DNA of 8,617 nucleotides from Spirochaetales bacterium (GTDB taxonomy: Bacteria; Spirochaetota; Spirochaetia; DTKZ01): positions 1 through 8,617 of the forward strand of contig JAITGB010000199.1 in the NCBI GenBank assembly GCA_031280945.1, read 5' to 3'. The stretch's first letter is position 1; each line of letters starts with the position of its first letter. The notes under the pieces were generated by a model. It saw only the letters and a list, made by a program, of their open reading frames with translations. It had not been told where the DNA came from and searched no databases. Positions 1 to 6,551 of this stretch are shown piece by piece. Both the position numbers and the translations under genes were made by a program.

Positions 1-21
1 GTTTATCATGATGATTATATT

Positions 22-606
22 ATGGAAAAGGCTGAGTTGATACAATTAATAAAATCAGCCTTTTTGTTTGAACAAAAGCCTGATGATAATGATATAGTCT
101 ACGATACACAGACCGCTGATGAAGGAATAGAAAAAATTTATTCAGGTAAATTTTGGCATGAATTGGATTATAAGTTTATTTTAGAAAACAGGAACGGCAT
201 TTACTTTTTCAGTAATAACGCTTTTAAATATTTTATACCGGCGTTTATGATAGCAAGTATAGAATATTTTGAGGAAACAGACGATGTGCCGGATGTTGTT
301 GTAAGTATATTTACTCTGCCTGAAAAAGCCGATATTGTTAATCAATTTAATTATTTAAAACTATATAATAATTCTATAGGTTACGATGAAGAATTAATGA
401 AAGAACTTCTAAAAAATAATGACGGGCAAAGGGAATGGTTTTTAGAACGTATGTCATTATTTAATGACACGCAATGTAGCGCAATAATAAAATATTTAAA
501 ATATATGGAACAATATAAAGATGAGCTATATAATGACCCCAAAATTGCTTATGAAAGATATTGGAGAAGATTTGGCTATAAAGGAAATGGCGTTTTTGTT
601 GATTAA
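22..606 (+). CDS. DUF6714-like hypothetical protein, AT-rich
   Basis: A 194-residue acidic, soluble-looking protein with no signal peptide or membrane segment. Its N-terminal half resembles my recollection of DUF6714: an opening LIQLIKSAF, then a Trp at residue 45, then an aromatic block at residues 61-80 (FFSNNAFKYFIPAFMIASI) matching the 'FLTPEAFRYYLPA' type signature. The family has no established function. The start is uncertain. No Shine-Dalgarno precedes the ATG at 22, and the frame stays open to base 1 (seven more codons), so the gene may begin outside the window. The predicted start does fit the usual beginning of the family. Composition is very different from the neighbours: bases 361-420 contain 12 G/C of 60, against 42 of 60 in 4141-4200. 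It converges on holA. Acquired DNA or an island edge is likely. I am confident it is coding, less so of the family. Confidence 0.75.
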   Translation: MEKAELIQLIKSAFLFEQKPDDNDIVYDTQTADEGIEKIYSGKFWHELDYKFILENRNGIYFFSNNAFKYFIPAFMIASIEYFEETDDVPDVVVSIFTLPEKADIVNQFNYLKLYNNSIGYDEELMKELLKNNDGQREWFLERMSLFNDTQCSAIIKYLKYMEQYKDELYNDPKIAYERYWRRFGYKGNGVFVD

Positions 607-674
607 AATTTATTTCTAACAGTTCTGATGTCAATCTCGCCAATGTATAATCAATATCATTTAATTTTCCTTGC

Positions 675-1658
675 CTACACCTGCAAAAAATTCCCGCCCT
701 TTAAGGCCATAACGCTGTACAGGAAAAACTCAACAAGGCGGTTATGTATATCGTTCATGCCGGAGCGCAGCTTCTCGTCAAAGCCCGCGCACAGGAGCAT
801 GATGTGCTGAAGCTCCTGTGTGGTGTAGCTGTGCGCTCCGTCCGTAAAGGTTTTCTGCCTGCGCTTGCCTGAGATTTTAAGGCTGCCTGATGCGTCCTCT
901 ACGGAGTAGTTCTGGCCCAGAAGAAGGCTGAAAGACAGGAGGGTGCGGAACTGGCTTGTAAGTACGGGAATGGGGTTATCCTCGCCCTCGCGCAGGAGCT
1001 TAGTGAGGATTTCAAAGGCGGCTTCAATGTTCCTGCGGCAAATCGCATCGAAGAGGGTAAAAACCGTTTCCTGTTTACTGTGGTAGAGATAGGTTTCAAC
1101 GTCTTTTTCCGTAACCTCCGCGTTTTCCCCCAGAAAAAAGGTAAGGCTGCGCGCCTCCCTTTCCATTTCCTGCGTCGTGTTCTCAACAAGCTCAAGAAAA
1201 AGCTCTACGGCTTCGCTCGTAATGTGGGTTTTGCGGCTGCGAAAATAATTTACGACCCAGCTTTTTTTATCGCTCTCGAAGAGTTCCCAGAAAATCTTTT
1301 TGCCGATAGAGCCCGCCGCGTCTTCGATTTTCTTTTCTATGCGGGTTTCAGCCGTTTCGAGAATGAGAACGCCGTCCGCGGCAGGTTTTTTTGCATACTC
1401 CGCGAGGAGCGAAATATCGTCCTTTTTTTTGACCTCTTCGGCCCCTCGGCAGATAACCAGTTTTTGGGGCGCAAAAAGGGAAGCGTTACGCAGGAGAGAC
1501 ACAACGTCCCTCATGGGCGTTTCAAAAAGATAGTAATGGTATTCTTCGGGAGGCTCTCCTAGTAAACGGGTGAGGGCCTCGCGTATTTCCGCTACGAAGG
1601 CGTTTTTCTTTCCCTCCTCCGGCCCCAGGAGCAGGTATACGGGTTCGGGTTTATTCAT
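675..1658 (-). CDS. holA: DNA polymerase III subunit delta
   Basis: Delta subunit of the clamp-loader complex, which opens the beta sliding clamp and loads it on primed DNA during replication. The protein is 327 residues, close to the usual length of about 340. It starts with MNKPEPVYLLLGPEEGKK, the family's N-terminal 'vyLlyGeE' strand and turn. Residues 164-180 carry the 'E.E..KL' type helix region, 200-240 the FDAI..., NPIPVLTSQFRTLL region of the C-terminal oligomerisation domain, and 293-300 FDEKLRSG matches the conserved 'D..lKsG'. I chose the ATG at 1658 rather than an upstream in-frame codon at 1748, because the extra 30 residues are unlike the family and lie inside lexA. This ATG overlaps the lexA stop (ATGAATAA, 8 bp) with no visible Shine-Dalgarno, so translation is probably coupled to lexA. 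It is the last gene of the minus-strand run; no convincing terminator follows the stop. Confidence 0.9.
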   Translation of the reverse strand: MNKPEPVYLLLGPEEGKKNAFVAEIREALTRLLGEPPEEYHYYLFETPMRDVVSLLRNASLFAPQKLVICRGAEEVKKKDDISLLAEYAKKPAADGVLILETAETRIEKKIEDAAGSIGKKIFWELFESDKKSWVVNYFRSRKTHITSEAVELFLELVENTTQEMEREARSLTFFLGENAEVTEKDVETYLYHSKQETVFTLFDAICRRNIEAAFEILTKLLREGEDNPIPVLTSQFRTLLSFSLLLGQNYSVEDASGSLKISGKRRQKTFTDGAHSYTTQELQHIMLLCAGFDEKLRSGMNDIHNRLVEFFLYSVMALKGGNFLQV

Positions 1659-2274
1659 AGGAGCGCAGAATGTAGGCCAGGCGGCCCAGAATGTGGACGT
1701 TCCGTCCGTAGATTGTTTTGTAGGCCGGGTCAGAGTTTGCCGGTTCAAGGCGCACCCGGGTTTTTTCGCGGAAGAATCTTTTTAGGGTGGCTTTCTCGTC
1801 GTTTATAAGGGCGACAACTATATCTCCGTCGCTGGCCGTGTTCCTCCGCGCGATAACGGCGAGGTCGCCGTCCAGAATGCCCGCCTCAATCATGCTTGAA
1901 CCCTCAACGCGCAGGACAAAGTAATCATCGTTTTTCAGGTTGTGGCGGGAGATGCCGAGGTAGCCCTCTATGTTTTCGTCCGCGAAAATAGGCATCCCCG
2001 CGGCGACTTTTCCCACAATGGGAAGGCGGCGCACTTCTTCTTCTTCGCTGCCGGCCAGGACGGAGCGGTCTATAATCTCCAGTGTGCGGGAGCTTCTTGC
2101 CCTGTAGCGGAGAATTTCTTTTTTCTCCAGGGCTCGTACGTGGTCGTGGGCGCCCTTTACGGAAAATTTGAAGGCTTCGGAAATTTCGCGCAGGGTAGGC
2201 GGAAATCTGTGCCTGTCTATAAACCCGCTTATAAACGAGAGAATTTCTTTTTGCCGCGCTGTAAGTCCTTTCAT
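1651..2274 (-). CDS. lexA: LexA repressor (SOS response regulator)
   Basis: Transcriptional repressor of DNA-damage genes that cleaves itself when stimulated by RecA on single-stranded DNA. It is 207 residues, the normal length. Residues 1-70 form the winged helix (LTARQKEILSFI, then PPTLREIS at 25-32). Residues about 84-200 are the S24 peptidase-like domain. The self-cleavage bond is Ala92-Gly93 in KVAAGMP. The nucleophile is Ser127 in VEGSSM, followed by the AGILDGD motif, and the general base is Lys165 in TLKRFF. All catalytic elements are present, so it should be functional. The region after PPTLREIS (residues 34-47, AFKFSVKGAHDHVR) differs from the common 'ALGLSSPSTVHSHL' type, suggesting a non-standard operator. 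Its ATG overlaps the TGA of the upstream response regulator as ATGA (2271-2274), and its end overlaps holA, so it is embedded in an operon and lacks a visible private promoter. Confidence 0.95.
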   Translation of the reverse strand: MKGLTARQKEILSFISGFIDRHRFPPTLREISEAFKFSVKGAHDHVRALEKKEILRYRARSSRTLEIIDRSVLAGSEEEEVRRLPIVGKVAAGMPIFADENIEGYLGISRHNLKNDDYFVLRVEGSSMIEAGILDGDLAVIARRNTASDGDIVVALINDEKATLKRFFREKTRVRLEPANSDPAYKTIYGRNVHILGRLAYILRSYE

Positions 2275-3635
2275 TTTTCCGCTTTTATTCCATACCGTTT
2301 CATTTTGCCGTGGAGGTTACTCGGATAGATTCCCAGAGCCTCCGCGGTTTTGGCGATGTTATAGCCCGCCGCCGCGAGCCTTCTTTCGATGAGGCCCCTC
2401 TCAAAGGCTTCCTTCGCGTCCCCCAAACTCATGCCCGTAAATTCGTCAGGCGCAGGGCCCTGGGCCTCCGTGCGGGATTCTCCCAGATAGTATTTTACGG
2501 TTTCCGGTGAGACGCACTGCTCATCTGTCATTATATTAATGCGTTCTATAAAATTTTTCAATTCCCTTATGTTGCCGGGCCAGGGGTGGCTTTGCAGGAG
2601 ACTCATTCCTTCGGGGGATATGCTGCGCGGGCTTCGCTCCACAGGAGGCTTGAACTTTACCATAAAGTAATCGGCAAGGAGGGGAATGTCACAGGCCCTT
2701 TCCGCGAGGGAGGGCACCTGAATGGGTATAACGTTCAGCCGGAAAAAAAGGTCTTCGCGGAAACGGCCCGCCTCAATTTGTTCGCGGATATTTTTGTTTG
2801 TGGCCGCGAGGACGCGCACGTCAACGACAAGGGATTCTTCGCCGCCTATCCTTTCAAACTTGAGTTCCTGAATAACCCTGAGGAGCTTTGCCTGCGTACT
2901 GAGGGACATATCGGCCACCTCATCGAGAAAAAGAGTTCCCCTGTGCGCGAGTTCGAACTTTCCCTTGCGCCGTGAAATGGCTCCCGTAAAAGCGCCTTTT
3001 TCGTGGCCGAAAAGCTCGCTCTCTATAAGAGACTCAGGAATGGCCGCGCAGTTTACTTCGACAAAGGGGCCCCCCGCGCGGGCGCTTTTGCGGTGTATGT
3101 CCCGCGCCACAAGCTCTTTTCCCGTTCCATTGGGCCCTGTTATGAGTACGCGCGAGTCGGATTTTCCGCTTTGCTCTATAAGGGTAGAAAGCTGCCTCAC
3201 CGCATCACTTTCGCCGATAATCTCGTCTTCCTGCAGCATATTGTTTCGCAGGTACAGGTTTTCGCGGCGCAGTTTTTCCAGTTCAAAAGCGTTGCGCACA
3301 ATGGTTATGACCCGCTCAAGGCTTAGGGGTTTTTCAAGAAAGTCAAAGGCTCCTGATTTTATGGCCTTGACCGCGAGGTCTATGTTGCTGTGGCCGGAAA
3401 TCATAACGACTTCGATGCCGGGAAACTTTTCGCGTATTTCTTTTAATACGTCCATGCCCCCCATGTTGGGGAGCCACACGTCAAGAATAACGAGGTCAAT
3501 GCTTTCCTTATCCAGAAGCGCAAGCCCCTCGCGTCCATCCGCTGCGGTAAAGACTGTGTACTTCTCGTCCTTTAGAATGTCCTGGAGAACTCCCCGGATT
3601 CCCGCCTCATCGTCTATTACAAGAATTGTATTCAT
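2271..3635 (-). CDS. ntrX: NtrX-like sigma-54-dependent response regulator
   Basis: Cytoplasmic response regulator that, when phosphorylated, uses ATP hydrolysis to activate sigma-54 RNA polymerase. It has 454 residues in three domains. The receiver is at about 1-118, with acidic pocket D8/D9, phospho-acceptor Asp52 (VILDVW) and Lys102 (LEKP). The AAA+ domain is at about 138-375: Walker A GPNGTGKE 167-174, sigma-54 contact loop GAFTGA 214-219, Walker B GTLFLDEV 233-240, and WPGNIRELKN near 352-361. A Fis-type helix-turn-helix is at about 425-450 (NIAKTAEALGIYPSNLHGKM). MISGHSN and FLEKP in the receiver favour NtrX over NtrC. The ATG at 3635 starts the receiver at its usual point; an in-frame upstream extension to 3686 would overlap the kinase and is unlikely. 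It lies 13 bp after the ntrY stop, with a weak CAGGG upstream, and ends in an ATGA overlap with lexA. The R-finger region reads PSLAERACDIP where PPLRER.EDIP is common. Confidence 0.93.
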   Translation of the reverse strand: MNTILVIDDEAGIRGVLQDILKDEKYTVFTAADGREGLALLDKESIDLVILDVWLPNMGGMDVLKEIREKFPGIEVVMISGHSNIDLAVKAIKSGAFDFLEKPLSLERVITIVRNAFELEKLRRENLYLRNNMLQEDEIIGESDAVRQLSTLIEQSGKSDSRVLITGPNGTGKELVARDIHRKSARAGGPFVEVNCAAIPESLIESELFGHEKGAFTGAISRRKGKFELAHRGTLFLDEVADMSLSTQAKLLRVIQELKFERIGGEESLVVDVRVLAATNKNIREQIEAGRFREDLFFRLNVIPIQVPSLAERACDIPLLADYFMVKFKPPVERSPRSISPEGMSLLQSHPWPGNIRELKNFIERINIMTDEQCVSPETVKYYLGESRTEAQGPAPDEFTGMSLGDAKEAFERGLIERRLAAAGYNIAKTAEALGIYPSNLHGKMKRYGIKAEK

Positions 3636-3648
3636 GGCCCTGTATGTA

Positions 3649-5466
3649 TCACGCCTCGAGCGTCCCGGCATCCCCGGTTGTTTCACCCGCGCCGGATGCC
3701 GGAGATGCCGGCAAATCTATAAAAAACGTTGTTCCCACGCCGGGGTGAGACTCAAACCATACCTGGCCCTTATGGTCAAATATGATTCTTTCCACAACGG
3801 AAAGCCCCAGGCCCGTTCCGTAACTTTTTGTCGTGTAGTACGGATTAAAAACCTGGGAAACGTCTTCCTCTCGTATTCCCTCGCCGGTATCTTCAACTTC
3901 TATTCTACAGTAGCGGCTGTTGCCTTTTTTGACAAGAGCGGCGCGGAAGATGATTTCCCCGCCTTCGGGCATGGCGTCTATGGCGTTGGTAACAAGGTTG
4001 GAAAAAACCTGTTTCATCTGGCCGGGGTCAAGGGCAAGGCGGATGCCGGCGGGAACCTCATCACAGCGGAAGAGGATTTTCTCGGAACCGCGGTAGGCTG
4101 CGGCGGATTCGAGGATAAGATTTTTGAGGATAACCGGTTCGGGTTTGGGGGCGGGCAGGCGCGAGAAGCTGCGGAATTCCGTGAGGAGCGCGTCCAGGCT
4201 GTCCACCTCGTGGATAATGGCCGCAACGGAGGAATCAAGGACAGCCTCAAAATCTTCCGCGCCTTCGCTGTAGCGCCTTTGTATGCGCTGGGCGGAGAGT
4301 TTGATTGGCGTAAGGGGATTTTTTATTTCATGGGCGAGCCTCTGGGCAATCTCCTGCCATGCGGCGACTTTTTCCGTCTGCATACTTTTGAGGCGGCTTT
4401 TTTCAAGTTCCATGACCATACTGTTAAAGGAACCGGCAAGGGAGGAAAGCTCATCTCCTGAACGGAAAAGAATACGGAAGGAGAAATCTCCTTCCGCTAC
4501 CTTGCGGGTGGCCTCTTCAAGGCTCGCAATGGGACGCACGATTTCATCGCTCAGGCGGAAGCTCGCAAGAACAGCGAGGAGCATCAGGGGGAAAGAAAAA
4601 AATCCGTAGAGGAGCATAATCGCGGCAAGAAAGGCGGGGCGGTACTGTTCAAACTGGCGGTAGGCTTCAAAAGTGGCGGCGAGGTCTTCCGCGGACGCGG
4701 CAAAATCGGCAGGCATGGCAACCGTGAGTACGGCAAAAAACGCGCCCCTGCGGTTTTCAAAGCTCTTTTTTGTCCTGAGAACGTCCGCGCCCGATGCGGT
4801 AATCTCGCGGGGGAAGGGTCCTTCCTGGGCGAGGCGGGCCGTTTCCGCGTCCATAAAATTCCGGCTGTCTCCGGCTTCGTACACACGAGCCCCTGACGAG
4901 CGGAAAACCTGAAATGCGTTTGCCCCGGGAAGAAGAACCCGGATTTGGTCCCACACAGAGGCTGCCTCCCTGTCCGCGCCGGAGAGGAGCCTTCTAAAAA
5001 CAGCTCCGCCTGAAAGCTCCTCAAGGTGCTGGGCCTTCTCCGTGTAGTATTCAAGGGCAATGCTGCGTCCGGCCGCAAGTGACTGCCCCACCCGCGAGTT
5101 AAAAACCGCCAAAAGCGAGGAGTTGATAAAACTTACGCACAGAAAAGCCTGGGGCACGGAGGAAAGCACAATGACAACCAGAAAAAAAATCACAAGCCGC
5201 AGTTTAAAGCGTACGCCCGGCTTCTCCCTCGGCGCGCCGCGAAAAAGTTCAAAACTCTGGGCGCCGATGACAAAAAGAAGGAGCAGGCTGAAAAGAATCG
5301 TAAGGGCAGCTATAACGGACAGGACAATGGTTCTGCCCAGCGAAAAATCCAGAAGAACCTGCTGTGAAAAAAGCAGCACGAGGGCTACGAGGAGAATATA
5401 GGAAAACACAAGGCCCGCAAGAACGGCAAGCGAGCCTCCTGAGTTTTTTTTCCACTGGAGCTTCAT
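3649..5466 (-). CDS. ntrY: NtrY-like membrane sensor histidine kinase
   Basis: Inner-membrane histidine kinase, expected to phosphorylate the adjacent NtrX-like regulator. It has 605 residues. Three hydrophobic segments lie near the N-terminus (about 13-35, 44-69, 90-114), then an extracytoplasmic sensing region (about 115-277), a fourth membrane segment (about 278-303), and a HAMP linker (about 304-355). The dimerisation H-box has His379 in LAHEIKNPLTPIKLSAQR, a signature typical of NtrY. The ATPase domain has an N-box (Asn490/Asn494 in FSNLVTNAIDAM), a DTGEGI box at about 526-531 and GTGLGL at 550-555. The last roughly 20 residues are a Gly/Ala/Thr-rich tail. I chose the ATG at 5466, which forms an ATGA overlap with the upstream gene's stop; a TTG seven codons earlier is the alternative. 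The four-segment topology with a large extracytoplasmic loop suits NtrY rather than soluble NtrB. The signal sensed cannot be read from the sequence. Confidence 0.92.
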   Translation of the reverse strand: MKLQWKKNSGGSLAVLAGLVFSYILLVALVLLFSQQVLLDFSLGRTIVLSVIAALTILFSLLLLFVIGAQSFELFRGAPREKPGVRFKLRLVIFFLVVIVLSSVPQAFLCVSFINSSLLAVFNSRVGQSLAAGRSIALEYYTEKAQHLEELSGGAVFRRLLSGADREAASVWDQIRVLLPGANAFQVFRSSGARVYEAGDSRNFMDAETARLAQEGPFPREITASGADVLRTKKSFENRRGAFFAVLTVAMPADFAASAEDLAATFEAYRQFEQYRPAFLAAIMLLYGFFSFPLMLLAVLASFRLSDEIVRPIASLEEATRKVAEGDFSFRILFRSGDELSSLAGSFNSMVMELEKSRLKSMQTEKVAAWQEIAQRLAHEIKNPLTPIKLSAQRIQRRYSEGAEDFEAVLDSSVAAIIHEVDSLDALLTEFRSFSRLPAPKPEPVILKNLILESAAAYRGSEKILFRCDEVPAGIRLALDPGQMKQVFSNLVTNAIDAMPEGGEIIFRAALVKKGNSRYCRIEVEDTGEGIREEDVSQVFNPYYTTKSYGTGLGLSVVERIIFDHKGQVWFESHPGVGTTFFIDLPASPASGAGETTGDAGTLEA

Positions 5467-6041
5467 GGAAGGCCCAGCCTGCTCCAAGGGCTTTTTGCCT
5501 CCTCCCTGCCGGGAAAAGCCTGGAGAATGGAAAGGGGGGCCTTGAGTACGGTTTTGAGGAAGGACGCCCGCGCAAGGACATAGAGTTTGCCGTCCAGGGC
5601 CTCCGTACTACCAGCTATGCTGTGCGGTACGCGAAAGCCGTCCAGTTCCATAAATTTTTTGAAAAAGGTTTTCCAGTCCGTGTAGAACCTCCGCTGGCCG
5701 TCCGCGTGGAGAATTTCCCAGGAGGCGCTGTACATATCCCAGCGGGCTTCCTGAACCGGATTTCCTTCAAAGAGGAGCCTGTCGCCCAGAATCTGCATGA
5801 CCCTGCCTTCGCGGTAGAGCCTGATGTTGTACACGATGCGCGAGCGCGAACCCATGAGGATATGGGCCCGAAGCTCATCCTCGTCTATGCCCGACACGCG
5901 GACGGAAATTTTTCCTCCTTCATTATCGGGAATAAAGTTAAGCGCCGCTTCTAAAGCGTTAACGCTCAAGGGGGCGGTACAGAAAAAAAGTCCTGAGAAC
6001 AGCACGGCGGGGAAAAAGGGCCTTTTCCTATTCTTCCCCAA
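5463..6041 (-). CDS. exported DUF4390-type protein
   Basis: A protein of about 192 residues with an N-terminal export signal: basic GKNRKR, a hydrophobic stretch (AVLFSGLFFCTAPL) and a plausible cleavage after VNA. The mature part is a predicted mostly-beta soluble domain ending in a hydrophobic segment (LKAPLSILQAF) near the C-terminus. The pattern of repeated strand motifs (IVYNIRLYREGRVM, RWDMYSASWEIL) and the ending resemble DUF4390, a family of unknown function that in Betaproteobacteria is encoded directly before ntrY-ntrX, as here. It ends in an ATGA overlap with ntrY, implying co-expression and perhaps an accessory role for the sensor at the cell surface (inference). The start is unresolved: no ATG exists in the right place. 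TTG at 6041 gives the best signal peptide and overlaps ptsH by 14 bp; TTG at 6074 and GTG at 6008 are alternatives, and none has a good Shine-Dalgarno. The family call is from pattern and context. Confidence 0.75.
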   Translation of the reverse strand: MGKNRKRPFFPAVLFSGLFFCTAPLSVNALEAALNFIPDNEGGKISVRVSGIDEDELRAHILMGSRSRIVYNIRLYREGRVMQILGDRLLFEGNPVQEARWDMYSASWEILHADGQRRFYTDWKTFFKKFMELDGFRVPHSIAGSTEALDGKLYVLARASFLKTVLKAPLSILQAFPGREEAKSPWSRLGLP

Positions 6042-6300
6042 AGCGGCGTTCAAAAAAGTTGAACAGAGCCTCAACCGCGGCCTCCTCGTCTTCCCCTTCA
6101 GCCCGTATAAGCAGTTTGTCGTTGTAGCCTGTTTTCAGGACAAGAATACCCATGGGGGACTTGGCGTTCATGGTGGCGTTTTCGCTTTCCTTGATGAGAA
6201 GGATTTTTGAGGAAAACTTTGCAGCAAGCTCCGCGATGAGGCTTGCGGGCCTTAAGTGAATCCCCGCGCGGGTTTTTACGGTAACGTATTTTTCTGTCAT
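6028..6300 (-). CDS. ptsH: HPr phosphocarrier protein
   Basis: Small cytoplasmic phosphocarrier of the phosphotransferase system. It is 90 residues, the standard length. The active site is His15 with Arg17 in AGIHLRPAS (residues 12-20), the residue phosphorylated by Enzyme I. The regulatory site is Ser48 in NAKSPMGIL, equivalent to Ser46 of Firmicute HPr and the target of HPr kinase, whose gene lies upstream. Both sites are intact, so it can in principle respond to both PEP-dependent and ATP-dependent phosphorylation. No Enzyme I, EIIA, EIIB or EIIC gene is in the window. The ATG at 6300 follows a modest AGG about nine bases upstream. It is separated from hprK by a structured 251-bp gap and runs into the following DUF4390 gene, so it probably heads the ntrYX-lexA-holA run. 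No promoter could be assigned with confidence. Assignment as HPr rather than NPr rests on the Ser48 motif. Confidence 0.95.
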   Translation of the reverse strand: MTEKYVTVKTRAGIHLRPASLIAELAAKFSSKILLIKESENATMNAKSPMGILVLKTGYNDKLLIRAEGEDEEAAVEALFNFFERRFGEE

Positions 6301-6315
6301 TTATAACCTGGTATG

Positions 6316-6348
6316 CCGGCGGCAAACCCCCCAAGGGTTTGCCGCCGG
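6316..6348. repeat. 14-bp perfect inverted repeat in hprK-ptsH gap
   Basis: Left arm 6316-6329 (CCGGCGGCAAACCC) pairs perfectly with 6335-6348 around a five-base loop (CCCAA). The RNA of either strand would form a very stable hairpin. In the minus-strand transcript it ends 15 bases before the ptsH start, close enough to affect ribosome access or transcript stability. No U-run follows it on the minus strand, so it is not a typical intrinsic terminator for that direction. Confidence 0.85.
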
Positions 6349-6404
6349 GTTCTGCCCCTGGGCCGCGCAAGGGATTGGAGGGGTGCGAAGCAGCCACGCC
6401 GCAG

Positions 6405-6422
6405 GCGGGGCCGAAGCCCCGC
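6405..6422. repeat. 7-bp GC hairpin with CGAA loop
   Basis: GCGGGGC at 6405-6411 pairs perfectly with GCCCCGC at 6416-6422 around the loop CGAA (UUCG on the minus-strand RNA, a very stable tetraloop). It sits between the 14-bp hairpin and the 36-bp palindrome, and may be part of the same composite element. No U-run follows on either side. Confidence 0.6.
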
Positions 6423-6431
6423 AAAGCCCGG

Positions 6432-6467
6432 TCTGGATTTTTTGCCCCCGGGGGCAAAAAATCCAGA
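6432..6467. repeat. 36-bp perfect palindrome
   Basis: Each half is TCTGGATTTTTTGCCCCC, followed at once by its exact reverse complement with no loop. The centre is a GC block (GCCCCCGGGGGC) flanked by T6 and A6. Both strands read the same, and on each strand the A-run, not a T-run, follows the GC stem, so it does not fit an intrinsic terminator. It could form a cruciform in DNA, a long hairpin in RNA, or be the core of a dispersed repeat. Confidence 0.9.
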
Positions 6468-6504
6468 ATGCGCCCAAATTCTTCCTCCTATCCATAATTC
6501 TTCC

Positions 6505-6530
6505 AAAAAAAATATATGCGGGAAACCCCG
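6505..6530 (-). terminator. possible weak terminator after hprK
   Basis: On the minus strand, a 4-bp CGGG/CCCG stem with a four-base loop lies about 20 bases after the hprK stop. It is followed after six bases by a run of eight T (6512-6505). The stem is short and the T-run is not immediately adjacent, so termination would be partial at best. Confidence 0.3.
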
Positions 6531-6551
6531 GCTCCTGCGCCATACCGCATT

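Larger units (their letters stand above)
6301..6551. other. non-coding hprK-ptsH gap with composite hairpin element
   Basis: 251 bp between the hprK stop and the ptsH start, the only long gap in the minus-strand gene run. The GC-rich block 6316-6467 contains the three inverted repeats listed separately; the remaining part towards hprK (6468-6551) is more AT-rich with an A8 run. Several reading frames stay open through it on both strands, but they are rich in Pro, Gly, Arg and Ala, do not resemble a known protein, and overlap the palindromes. I read this as lack of stop codons in GC-rich repeat DNA, not as a gene. On the minus strand an AGGAGG stands at 6485-6490, without a convincing gene after it. 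The trinucleotide ATG flanks the block on both sides (6313-6315 and 6468-6470), too short to be evidence of insertion. Confidence 0.6.

Noticed and set aside
607..674. Terminator between the convergent AT-rich gene and holA
   Set aside because: I found no stable stem followed by a T-run on either strand in this AT-rich spacer.
1659..1748. 30-residue N-terminal extension of HolA
   Set aside because: It lies inside lexA, is unlike the family, and the ATG at 1658 gives the normal N-terminus.
2965..4461. 498-codon plus-strand open frame
   Set aside because: It lies antisense to ntrX and ntrY, whose domains and motifs are unmistakable, and its own translation shows no domain.
6477..6504. Direct repeat AATTCTTCC at 6477-6485 and 6496-6504
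   Set aside because: Nine bases in a pyrimidine-rich stretch, not flanking the hairpin element; not a convincing target-site duplication.
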